A DNA stretch of 64,000 nt from Chimonanthus salicifolius. Lineage: Eukaryota; Streptophyta; Magnoliopsida; Laurales; Calycanthaceae. Shown here one piece after another: positions 24,201 through 36,200 of this stretch. Position 1 is the first letter of the stretch. Each line of letters begins with the position of its first letter. Under the pieces are notes generated by a model. The model searched no databases and was not told where the DNA came from. It saw only the letters and a list, made by a program, of their open reading frames with translations. The DNA is taken from positions 49,892,552-49,956,551 of the forward strand of contig CM023540.1 of NCBI GenBank assembly GCA_013350335.1, in the 5' to 3' direction. The position numbers and the translations under genes were made by a program.

Positions 24201-27200
24201 TCCACTAATCATCTTTACTAAAAAAAACTACTTATTTTAAAATAGAATTATTTGGATATTTAAATTTAACTAATTCTTTATATTCTAAAAATAATCAGAA
24301 TAATCGAGTCAATTAATTGCATTTTAATTACTATGTCATTCTTATTATTTAGATTAAATTAAGAACTTACTAAAATTTCAATCATTAGTGATAAGAATGA
24401 GGTTCAAGAAGCAAATTGGGTCTGACTTATTATTAGCATTATTATTTTATCAAATTATTACTTTCCTTATCCTAATTATAATCTTTTGACTGAATAATTA
24501 ATTTTTGGTTGAGATTTAAGCTCAAGCTAAACTACACTATATTTTATTCAGGATCCTATTTTGTCTCTAATTAATTCTAACAAATTTATTCTAAGTTTAA
24601 ATAATAGAATTTAACAATCAAACAAATAAACTTTTGAAATTGAAGATCTAATTAAATCACATCAATTAATTGTGTACAAAAATAAATCTCTACAGTAATT
24701 TAATTCTAATTAATTTTTAATTTAACATTCAATTTGTAACAACAATAAATAAAAGAATTATCGATATAAGAGTTTGTCTAATTTTCTGAGTTCCATGAAG
24801 TTCCTCGATTAAATGACCCAGACCAGGTCGGGTCATTACAATTCTCTACTCCACAAACGTGTAGATCACATGTGTCCGTCACTCCCCCTTCCTCAAATTG
24901 ATGTAAGTTGAAGAAAAATCAATTCATGCATGAGGTGCTATTTTCTTTATTGGGGAAAACCTTTTGTAGAGATATTTGCAAGCTGAAGAATGGATGTAGC
25001 ATAGGGAAATGATATGACACTGACTGTGTTTGGACAGGTTGAAGTGGGGAGACTTCTCCTAGAGATGTTCAACACACTCTTGTTTGGATCCCTCTAGGAG
25101 AAAGTGGAGCCCACAAATAGTGAATCTTTCCTTCCTCCAAGAGAAGATGAACAAAAGTTCTCTTACCCCTAAAGAACCTTCTACTTCAAGGCTATGTTTG
25201 GATGAGGAGACTTCTCCTAAGTTCTCTTGTTTGGATTTTTTTTTTTTGGAGAGAACATGGGCCCCACAAAATACCAAACTTCACCACCACTAGGAGAAGA
25301 TGTTCTCCACCTCTAGCAAGAGAAGACCTTCTCTTGGAGGAGAAGATGGTGTTTTGTGCAACCTGCCACTTGGGTTGTACATGGTCATGTTTCATTTTTT
25401 TATTTTATGTTTTGGAGTTCAATAAAAAATATAACTGTGGGATTGAATGCTTATTTCAAACTCGAAATATGGACCTAATTTCAACTGAAAAATCAAATCC
25501 TAACCATTTGATCTTAGCGGTTGAAAATCATCGGGCATCCTTTTTTTTTCGCTGAAGGTGCTGGTGATTTCTACTGCTAAGATCAAGTGTGCTAGAATTT
25601 GAACTTTTTTGGTTGAAATTAGGTCTGCATTTCAATCCCACAGGGATCGAGCTTGAAATGATCTTTCAATCCCACATGTATTTTTCTTTTAAAAATTTAT
25701 GATTATTAAAAAAAATAAGGAACACCAACAAACAACTCATATAAGCTTTACTAAGTTCTCTACTTAATACCATTTTTAACCACTATCTCCTGACTTCTCT
25801 TACTCTGGGAGAAGTAGGGAGAGTTCTTATTTAAGTTCTCTCCTTTCAAACACAACCTTTCTTCTCATCAAACTCAACCAGTGTCTTCAACCCGTTCATG
25901 AATGGATTGCAATCAACCTTTGTGTTTTATTTGCATGTCAAACATTGGGCATGATTTTTATGTTTTGGGGAACAATCACAGCTAAGGAAAAATATATTTG
26001 CAGAAAAGGAAGAGTACAATAAACAAGTTATAGGAGGCTTATACTCATCACCACACAATAAAGATAACTTAAATCAACCTGCAAAGAAAACAACCTAATA
26101 CAACAAACAACCCTCAAGGCAAAACATAAATACAATGGATACACCCAGAACAAGCTATAAAAGGGATCATCCAAAGAACAAACTTCCCAACTCCCTATCC
26201 ACCCCAGACTTAGCCAAGTCCGCCATGCTGATCGCCATTTTTCGAATGAGCTCGAAGGAAACATCCAATGACGAACACAACACCCTAATTTCCCTTAACC
26301 ACTGAAGTAGTTTCCTGGGTGGTTTATTCTTTCCATCACCCACTTAATGGCATTTGATGAGTCCCCTTCAATGATTATCTTCCCCTGGCCATGATTTGCC
26401 CAAAGGACCAAAGCTTTTCTAATCCCTAACAACTCTGCCTCAATCAAATCCCTCACATATTGATTATGGAAAAATAAAAAATGCAACCCCTTCCTCATTG
26501 CGTACACCCCTCCAATCCTTGCAGGTCTACGTTTTCCTTTAGCTGCCCTGTCAATGTTGAATTTAAACCAACTTAGGGAGGGAGAGAACAAACCTTCTGT
26601 GACGACCCGTCCCTCTAGCACAATATTGTCCACTTTGGGCCCACAAGCAGGACTTGCACGACTTTGCATTGGTTAGCACTCCAAGGAATGCTCCCAAAAG
26701 GCCTTGTGTTAGAAGGATGAGAAGTGCTAACTTATATCCCACAACTAATTCTCTCCTTCAGGCGATATGGGACCTTTTCCAACACTCCCTGGCACTTTTC
26801 TAGGATCCCATACACGCCTCCACAATACAGGGGTATTACAATCCACCCCCCTTAAGATCAAAGTTGTCTCCGGCTCTGTCCACACAACACGCCCACGTTC
26901 ACAGATAGAGAGTTGAGCCATTCTCTGATAGCATTTGTAACGACTCTACCCTCAACAAGATATTGTCTGCTTTGGGACACAAAGACCAGCACGATTTTTT
27001 CATTGGGCCCAAGTTACTCTTAGGCCCAAAAGGCCTTTTGCTAGAAGGAGGAAGGCTACCACTTATATACCATGGAATGTATGTATCACATTCCACCCCC
27101 CTTAGAACCAGCTCTGATACCATTTGTAACGACTCGCCCCTCCAGGACAATATTGTCCATTTTTGGCCCACAGGTGGGATCGCATGACTTTGCATTGGTG

Positions 27201-30200
27201 TGCACCCCAAGGAATGCTCCTAAAAGGCCTTGTGCTAGGAGGAGAAGTCATAACTTATATCCTACAGCCAATTCTCTCCTTCAGGTGATATGGGACCTTT
27301 CCAGCACTCCCTGGCGCTTTTCGAGGATCCCATACACGCCTCCACAATACAGGGGTATTACGCCTTCCTCCTCCTAATCAACCTACCCCCACCTCCCATG
27401 CATCCTTCCCAAGATCTATAAAAACTGGTGAAAAGCCTCTAGTTTTCCACGTATATAAATGCCATTTAGCACATTCAAAAAACTTCTTGCACCCTACTAG
27501 ATCTGTCTAAAAAATCCTCAAGTTCATTTCCTTCCATATCGACCACTTAATATCAACCAAAATAGTAAACTAAGCCACTTTCCTTCTAGACACTAGCTTT
27601 TGAACATGCCAACTTTCAAGATTCCTATCACAAAAATCGCTGCAAACCCAAGAAATCCCCATCAAATCTAGAAACCTAGACCACAAGCCAGATGGCATCG
27701 GACATTTGCAAATAAGTGATTAAAGTCCTCCTTAGGATGGCCACACAAGATGCAGGGGAGATCACTTCTGTGATTCACAAGGCCTCTATAATAAAAACCT
27801 ACCTTGGAAAGAATTTAACCCTTATGGACACACCACACAAACACCTGAACTTGAGGAGGATCCACCCATCCACACGCTTCAGCCCCTATTCGAGAATTGT
27901 TACTGTCACCTTTAGGAGCCAAACTAGCCCTCACCTTAACTTAGTAGAAACCCAATGGGTCACATGTCCAAATGCACTCATCCTTCTCGTCCAAAAAGAT
28001 AGGTAGATCACTTAATAAAGCTAGCATTTCCTCGTAATACCTTTGTCCAAAATCCCTCAGATCCCTCCTTAAAGCCACCACCCACCGAGTCTCTCCTCTC
28101 TCCAATAAGTAGCAATCGTGCACCTTCGCCAACTTACCCATGGTTGTTTTATCCACTTGCAATGGAACTTGACTTGTCTCAACTTCAGTGTCTTTAAGAA
28201 GATTAATTAGCCATAAGATTTTAGAACCAATGGTATAATGTAAATGAAAGGAGAAGGAAAAGAGAATAAAGGAAGAGAAACTAAGGAAACTTGAAGAGGA
28301 AATATTCCATATTTTATTAATGATTTTGAAATGATACAAGTCATGAATAAATAAACATTTTTCTATATAGAAATAGAAAGTCAACTCTATAATGTTATGG
28401 TAGTCCTAACCTCTATGCAAAATAGTGTATAATTTTCCAAAAGGGACATATTACATATCTTATAGCACTCCAGAAGTTGGAGAATAGATGTCAATCAAGC
28501 CCAACTTGCACATTATATCATATAACATTGAAAGAAAAACTACTACCACTAGCATGTCTGTCAATTGATCCTTGGATTTTGGATATGGAGAAATACTATT
28601 TCTAGATGAGACATGACGGCAAAGAACATGATAGTCAACTTTGATGTGCTTAGTGCGCCCATGAAAAACATGTTCCAAAAAAGATTTTCATTAGGGCTGC
28701 AACTTGGGTTGGGCCTAGCTCACATGAAAAAACTCAAAATCAGGTTTGGATTGACGTGGGCTCGGGTTGGGCTCATTTTTTTAGCCCAAAATATCAAGCC
28801 TAAATTAGAATTCTGTTCGGGCCTGGGCCTAGTACATGAAAGCTCGAATTTGAGCCTCATTAATGTAGTATATAATTTTATTTTATAGAATAATTTTTTT
28901 CCTTTTAAGCCCAAAGAAACCCGAACTTGGATAAGTTGGTCAGGATGTGAAAAACCAAGCTCAAGAAGATGTTGCTTAAGCCACAACAATTTATGGGCAA
29001 TATTAGCCATGCCCCGATATACGGCTTCTGTAAGCGGGCCACACCATTTTTTTTTTGCTATGCTAGTGATGCGGGCATCCAGAGACGTAGACAAAATTTT
29101 AATTTTGATCCGAGCGGGTGCATTATCAAATTAGCAAGTTGGGGCCCCGAGTCAAAAGATCAAAATTATATCTTCGATCCAGGTGGGTATCCGAGTCAGA
29201 AGATTTGGTGTAGTGGATCCAAAGCAAGTCTAAGAACAAGCCCAGCAGAGCAGGCCCAATGGCTAAAGAGGTGCTGACAGTTGTGAATTAGAATCCTAAA
29301 TCAACTAGGATTTTAATTAAATTAGGAAAGTTTCTTTGTGTTATTTTCTAGATTTAGAATTTGTTATTTTCATAATTGGAGGGTCGGCTCCTTGTTACTT
29401 GTTAAGATAGAACTCTCTTTCCTTGTTAAGGTAGGACTCTCTTTCCTTGTTAAGGTAGGACTCTCTTTCCTTGTTAAAGTAGAACTCTTTTTCCTTATTT
29501 CAGGTTAGGATTTCTTATAAATAAGATTGTAATCAGCCCCTTGAGGGCACCGAGTATTATCAATAAAATTTGAGTTTTCTTCTTGCAAACGAAGGACTGT
29601 TTGCTGTCTTATTTTACTGCACAAGACGAAGGACTGTTTTGTGAAGATTAAAGTACAAAACGAAGGACTGTTTTGTGAAGATTCAAGTGTAAAACCAAGG
29701 ACTGTTTTGTGAAGATTGAAGGGTTATTCAAGATATTATTCAAGCTTCCGCTGTAATTTGAGGTTGGGTATTCTTAATCCTACCTAGCCTGTATCAGAAT
29801 GGTATCAGAGCTTCGGAGTCAATTGAGACTCATCCTTCGATCAGGGGTTAGTTATGACAAGACGTAACCGCCTTCGTAGCCGACAAGCCAGGAATAGTGA
29901 CTGGTTTCATTCTAGTCAGAGTCGTCATGTGAGACACGCTCCAGAAGATGATCGAGTTGAATTCTCTAAAGACCGCGACAGGCAGTTTGTTTGGTTATAT
30001 GAGTCATGTGTTAATCTACAGAGAGAGATTGCGGCTCTAAAGAATCAAACAAGCCAACACCCTTCTAGTTCACCATCAGTGAGATCAAGGTATTCCAGAT
30101 ACTCATCTTCTGAAGAAAGTTCAGATGACAATTCAAATCAAAGTTCAGATGAAAGTTCAGACGAAAGTTTCTACTATCACAGACATAGGGCAAAACATGT

Positions 30201-33200
30201 CGTCCGACAGCCTGAGAGAAGCCAACGATTTGTCCGATTTGCTGATGAAGTAGACACGATTGCACAAGTCAAAATTGTTGACTCAGATTCCTCTAGTGAG
30301 GAAGATGTCGATGATTCTGTGGAGACGGACTCCATGAATGTGCAACTCTTGGAGACGGTACAGGAACATCCAATTCATATTGGTGAACCTCGAGTGGATG
30401 ACATACACCACAATAGCACAAAGGCCGAGGCCATCAATGAGTTTGTGTTTTGTGATGCTCATTCCACGAGAACATTGGGCGACTATAGACCTTATGTTGA
30501 TCCAATGTGGGACGAACACATGAACCAGTTGGCTACACCCAATATCTCACCCATTTTAGCAATTCATGAAGTTATGGTAGATACAAGTACAACAGAAGGG
30601 TGTATCTAACAGTTTGAGGTAAGTTCCATCTTGAAGCAGGAACTTGAGACACACCATCTTGAGCCACAGTCCAGTGTTCAGCAACGAGAAGATGCTAGTG
30701 ATAGAGGCGACAGAGAATGGTCTGTACAAGTTCGTACACTAGGAGTTGGAGATGACCGACATCTTGTGGACTCAGATCACACCATCCGTCCATATGTTGA
30801 CCCTATTTGGAAAGATTATGAGAGACAGTCCTCAACACCTACCATCCAGTCACTTTTGATAGGCCCCGAGGCGACATCTCCTAAAGCGAGTACTCCACAG
30901 CGATTGAGTATTCAGCATAAGAAAATTTTATTAGAGCATATGAGAAAGACTATGAGAAGACCGCACCCTTCGTCGATGAACCTTATAAACTCGAGGACAA
31001 GTTTTCTCCGAGAGCGGGAGTATGATGCGGGCATCCAGAGACGTAGACAAAATTTTAATTTTGATCCGAGCGGGTGCATTATCAAATTAGCAAGTTGGGG
31101 CCCCGAGTCAAAAGATCAAAATTATATCTTCGATCCAGGTGGGTATCCGAGTCAGAAGATTTGGTGTAGTGGATCCAAAGCAAGTCTAAGAACAAGCCCA
31201 GCAGAGCAGGCCCAATGGCTAAAGAGGTGCTGACAGTTGTGAATTAGAATCCTAAATCAACTAGGATTTTAATTAAATTAGGAAAGTTTCTTTGTGTTAT
31301 TTTCTAGATTTAGAATTTGTTATTTTCATAATTGGAGGGTCGGCTCCTTGTTACTTGTTAAGATAGAACTCTCTTTCCTTGTTAAGGTAGGACTCTCTTT
31401 CCTTGTTAAGGTAGGACTCTCTTTCCTTGTTAAAGTAGAACTCTTTTTCCTTATTTCAGGTTAGGATTTCTTATAAATAAGATTGTAATCAGCCCCTTGA
31501 GGGCACCGAGTATTATCAATAAAATTTGAGTTTTCTTCTTGCAAACGAAGGACTGTTTGCTGTCTTATTTTACTGCACAAGACGAAGGACTGTTTTGTGA
31601 AGATTAAAGTACAAAACGAAGGACTGTTTTGTGAAGATTCAAGTGCAAAACCAAGGACTGTTTTGTGAAGATTGAAGGGTTATTCAAGATATTATTCAAG
31701 CTTCCGCTGTAATTTGAGGTTGGGTATTCTTAATCCTACCTAGCCTGCATCAGCTAGGAAATCAAATTGCCGCCCCACGGAAATACAATATCCAGATGCA
31801 GACCAACGATCATCTGGTGTGCTTGCTTAGTTGGCATCGGAATAACCATGTAATTGCATATGTCCATTGGAAGAGTAAAGAAGATGACACCTATAACTTC
31901 CTTTTAATTACCGAAGAATATGGAAAACAATGTGAAGGTAAATATCCTAACGAGCATGACTAGTCACATCAAGAATATTAGAAATATTCACCCGTGTAAA
32001 TGTGAGATAGATCAATTCGCCAACTAGTTTTTGATAAAATAGGATCTTGTAGTAATTTAACATCAGAAGCATGAAGCTTGAAGTTTTGATCAAATGGAGT
32101 ATCAATGGGCTTACAACTAAGGTACCCGGTTTCTTTTAGAAGATCAAGTGCGTAGTTCCTCTGAGATAGGCAAATGCCTTTGGAAGAGCCAGCAACCTCA
32201 ATTCTAAGAAGGTAATGATGAGATCCCAAATCCTCAATGTCAAAGATAGTATGTAGGTGAGCTTTAAGTGCCGCCGTAATCTCCTTATTGTACCAGTAAA
32301 ACCTATATCATCTACATAAACAATTAATAATGTGATGATAAACAAAAAAATGAATTATAAGATTTGCACTTAACAAAGACATATACAAGGAATGCAGAGC
32401 TAAACTTCTCAAATCATGCTCAGGGCAATTGTTTGAGGACATAAATGGCCTTTTTGAGGTGATAAACTTTGTCATCCTGTCCAATGACAGTGGAACTAGG
32501 AGAAGGAAGCATATGAACCTCCTCATTCTAGTCACGATGTAGAGAAGTATTCTTCATATCAAGTTGATAAATATTTCAATTGAAATTGTAGGGATAGAGA
32601 TAAGAACCCATACAGATGTCATCCTGGCATTAGGAGCAGAAATATCAAGATAATCAACATCACAAGTCCAAGTAAACCCTTTTTCCATAAGACGAGCTTT
32701 ATGTTGAGCAATAGAACCATCTGGATTATGTTTTAGAGTAAACACCCATTTACAACCAATTGGTTGCTTGCTAGGAGGAAATGTTACTAGGTCCCAAGTA
32801 ACATTGTTTCTAGGGCAGCCAACTCGTCTTCCATAGCAGCCTTCCAAGATGGATTTCGAAGAATTACATCAACCATCTTCGCAATAGAGACTGTCTTTAA
32901 AGAGGCAAGGAATGCATTACTACTAGGATGCAGTACAAGCTCAATTACCTTTCTAAAGAGCAATTGGTACGTCAAGGTCATTGGAGAGTGGATTTGGAGC
33001 TGAAGAAAATGTCATGGTGGTAGAAGGAATAGTAGTAGCCCTAGAATGCTACCGTGGATAAACAATTAGAGGTTTGTTTGTGGGAGATTTTGAGGAGGAA
33101 CTAGTAGTAGTATGTTGGGTAGGCATTAGTAAGATGAGTGAGGAGGGAATAGGAGTATCTATTTGACAAAAGTATGGAATGTGTTCAAAGAATTGGACAT

Positions 33201-36200
33201 CCATGGAAACAAAGCGTCTACTAGAAATGGGATTAAAGCACTTCCCTTTTTGAACAGAAGAATAACCCAGAAACATACATTTAATGGATTTGGTAGGTAG
33301 CTTATTAGATGATGGAGAAAAGTTATGTATGAAACAAACCCATTTAAAAACCCGAAGGGGAATATGAGTAACAGAATGATGTTCAAAAATTATATCAATA
33401 AGAGATTTATTTTGTAAGATTCTAGTTGACATGCGATTACTCAAATATTAAGTAGTTAATGCAGAATTAGACTAGTATGTCTCAAGAGAAAAAAAACTCA
33501 ATTCTGTATCAAAGATGGGAGAAGGGGAACATCTCATGTACCTGGAAAGTGGCAACGACCGACGGAACTAGCCAGGGGATGGGGGGAAGACCAATGGTGG
33601 AGGGTGGCAAACGGTGCTCGGCAAGAGACAATGGTCGTTTGAGGGAGACACTTCAATCACACTTTTCGTAGCTAATCTTCTAGATCTGACTACAAGTTGG
33701 CTACATGATTTCTTCAAGCAGTGGGGGATTGTATGGTATGTTTTCATCCCAAAGAAGGAGGACATAGGGGGAGAGTCGTTGCTGTCATGAAGAACGTTAT
33801 AATGGTAAAGTCTTTGCTTTTGTCAGGATGGCCAATGGAATCCAGGTAGAAAGAGCTTTCAAGGGTCTCAGTGGGTCGTTGTTTGAGGGGAGGAGACTGC
33901 AAGTAAACCCTGTTCATTTTGGTAGAGATCAAAAACCTTCCTCCAAAAATGGAAATTAATGGTTAGAAGGTGAACAAAGATTTAGACGGAGGTCTAAACA
34001 TCTCAGATGGTAAGGAGAAAGTTGTGTAAGGTAGAAGATGGGCGAATGCGGTGGGTGAGACGTTTGAGAGTGGAGGAAAGACGAAAAATTTGGGGTCTAA
34101 GGGCCCTCACCTGATCACTAGGCATATTGATTTGATGAATGAATTGAATGATGGAAAGGACATTAGAGAATGGCTCTCTAGATCCTTGGCGGTTTTCCCT
34201 TTGGGAATCATCTCTCAGGGGGAAATTTCAAAAATACTAGTCGATTGCAAGCTTCTTTGCTCCTAAAACCAGTCTCATTGGAGGAAAATGCTTTTTGGCC
34301 GCTATGCAAACAATGGAGGAGATGGAGAAGCTTGAGGGTAAGGTGTCAAGATTAGTAGGCTTCAGATTCTTCGCAGATGGTGTCCCAACATCTTTGTCCC
34401 GTAGGGTAAGGGTAAGGATGTGGCTCCAATGCTTTGGTTTCCCTTTTCAAGGTTGGAATGAGAGACTGATAAGGGCGTTTGGCAGCAGATTGTGGAGGCT
34501 GGTGGAAGTAGATGAATGGAACTTGAAAAGGGAAGACTGAATGGTGTTGAGACTATTGGTGGAGTTGAGGATCACTGATCACATTCTATTGGACATTGCC
34601 TTGACCTTTGGCAGAGATTTTTTCCATAACAGTTAGAGAAACAATTGGAGAAACAAGATCTTCCTCCTAATTGTTGGAGTCCTTGTCAGAAAAACGAAAT
34701 CTCTATTTGGTATTAGGCGTTGGAGCAGTCATTGGCGTCCATGACATGTGGAGTACATGCGAAGGTGGGAGAGCCTGTGGATGCAAGAACCAAGGTTAAC
34801 ATGGCACAATGGGAGAGGGCAACTGAATCAACGGAAGATGAAAGGGCCCATGGTACTTTCGCTGACATGAAATGAGATTTGAATTCTTTAGAGATAGAAG
34901 GGGGAATATCCTTCCTCTCGGCACACACACGAAAACTTATTCGTGCGAGTTTGTTGAGTTGGCTGGAGGAGAATCCACCTGATATCAAGTATGGGTTGAG
35001 CGAACAGGTCCTAAGACTCAAGATATGTTGGGCTTGGGGGACCAAGGGCCAACAAATGAGGCTCCTGACTTGTTGGGCCAAGAAAACCTTGGGTCATCTC
35101 ACTCTCAACGTATGGGTTGCGAGAAAGTTTGGCCAGCAACAACCTTTTCTTCTAAACTCAGCATTGCAGGCCCAACGGAAGCCTTTGCTTCTCACTTTGT
35201 TGTTTGGGTGAAGCTTTCTCTCCCCTCCACAGTGACATGATGGTGGTGGCAACGAAGGAAGTGAGTAGGAACGACGGCGGCAATGGAGGACGTGGGTAGC
35301 AACGGTGGCGGCAACGGCGGAGAAAGTAATGGCAACACTATTATGGGAGTCGTCCTTGTGGAGACTAAAGACACTGCTCCAACTCTAAAAGTAGCGGCAA
35401 TGGAGAATCTGATTACCATTGGGGAAGCCGTCATCGACAACAACACTGATTTCCAACAAATGTATAAGGAGAATTATGGTTTTATAGGAGCGACATGGAA
35501 GGAAGGGAGTAACTGACGGACAACATGGGTTATTTCTAGAACAACAACATGAGCTACAAGAGAAGTGGGCAATAGTGGAAGTAATGCAGGAAAGAGGGTT
35601 AATATGGATTTATCCTACATCTGTGGTCTGGAAGCTCTTCGAAGACATGGCTATTCTAAGGAAGATGGAGAGGAAATATGGAGAATACGAAATGCACTTG
35701 ATGTTGAGTTTAATGATGAGGAAAGAGCTAGGGCAGCTCGGAAATGGGTGGAGGAAAGGGATAGACTTTCTTCATCCTCATCGAGAGAATCCAGAAGAAG
35801 TTATGCTCCTTCGTTGTTGATGGGGTCAGGGAGGATACTTGGGGATGTCAGTGGTTGCAAATGAAGATTCTCACTTGGAATGTTAGGAGCCTTGGACTCA
35901 GGGAGAAAAAGAGTGCCATAAGGCATTTCATTAGGAAATAGAAAGTGGATGTCTTACTCATTTAGGAATAGAAGAAAGAGGACTTCTCTCCAACTTTATT
36001 CACTAAAATTTGGGTACGAATGGTGATGGTTATTTTCAAACCTTCTGAAGGGCAATCAAGTGGGTTGGTAATTTTGTGAAATTCTATGATTTTGGATGTC
36101 TCAAATAGGAGATTGGATACCCATTTTATTTCTATCAAAGGGAAACTAAGGAATGGAGGGATGGATCTTTGCCTTAACGAATGTTTGTGGGCTGAATCGC

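Larger units (their letters stand above)
26593..27367 (-). mobile_element. TRIM: three LTRs with two tiny internal regions
   Basis: The element is 26598-27362, flanked by the 5-bp duplication CCTTC (26593-26597 and 27363-27367). On the minus strand: LTR C (27362-27125, ending CGTTACA), 34 bp of AA then primer-binding site TGGTATCAGAGCTGG then polypurine AAGGGGGGTGGAA, LTR B (27090-26936, shortened), a 95-bp interior with a decayed primer site (TGCTATCAGAG) and polypurine AAGGGGGGTGG, and LTR A (26840-26598). No coding capacity. Its removal makes the host LINE RNase H region continuous. Confidence 0.85.
25966..28188 (-). mobile_element. L1-type LINE fragment carrying a TRIM
   Basis: Minus-strand L1 pieces: a zinc-knuckle segment (about 27790-27640), the start of RNase H (about 27410-27363) and, after the TRIM insertion, its continuation (26592-26230, FKFNIDRAAKGKRR, EAELLGIRKALVLW, IEGDSSNAIKW). 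The upstream part (28180-27941) holds KVHDCYLLERG and WTCDP, seen before the zinc-knuckle in this family. Frameshifts abound. Confidence 0.75.
29062..31757 (+). mobile_element. Young non-autonomous LTR retrotransposon with TSD
   Basis: The element 29067-31752 has perfect GCTAG duplications (29062-29066 and 31753-31757). Its 730-bp LTRs (29067-29796, 31023-31752) start TGATGCGGGC and end G(T/C)ATCA, and I counted only two differences between them. The primer-binding site TGGTATCAGAGC (29800-29811) follows the 5' LTR. A purine-rich AGAGCGGGAG precedes the 3' LTR. The LTRs have TATAAATA (29516-29523) and AATAAA (29562-29567). The interior is 1226 bp with one gag-like frame and no protease, integrase or RT, so it needs a partner element to move. 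Confidence 0.93.
28189..33470 (-). mobile_element. Degenerate Ty1-copia element, 5' end lost
   Basis: Minus strand: integrase C-terminal part (33444-33049), RT (about 32980-31980, with GCKWVFTLKHNPDG, YVDD and LLRIEV), then RNase H split by a nested 2.69-kb element (29062-31757) and continuing from 29060 (LTEAVYRGMANIAHKLLWLK) to HVFHGRTKHIKVDYH (28680-28640) and KDQLTDML. The 3' LTR is 28189-28467. No 5' LTR, primer site, gag or protease is seen. Stops and frameshifts are frequent. Confidence 0.82.

Noticed and set aside
34713..35446. Frames of 84-122 codons on both strands
   Set aside because: They fall in the variable linker of a LINE ORF1 to ORF2 region and show no independent gene signal.
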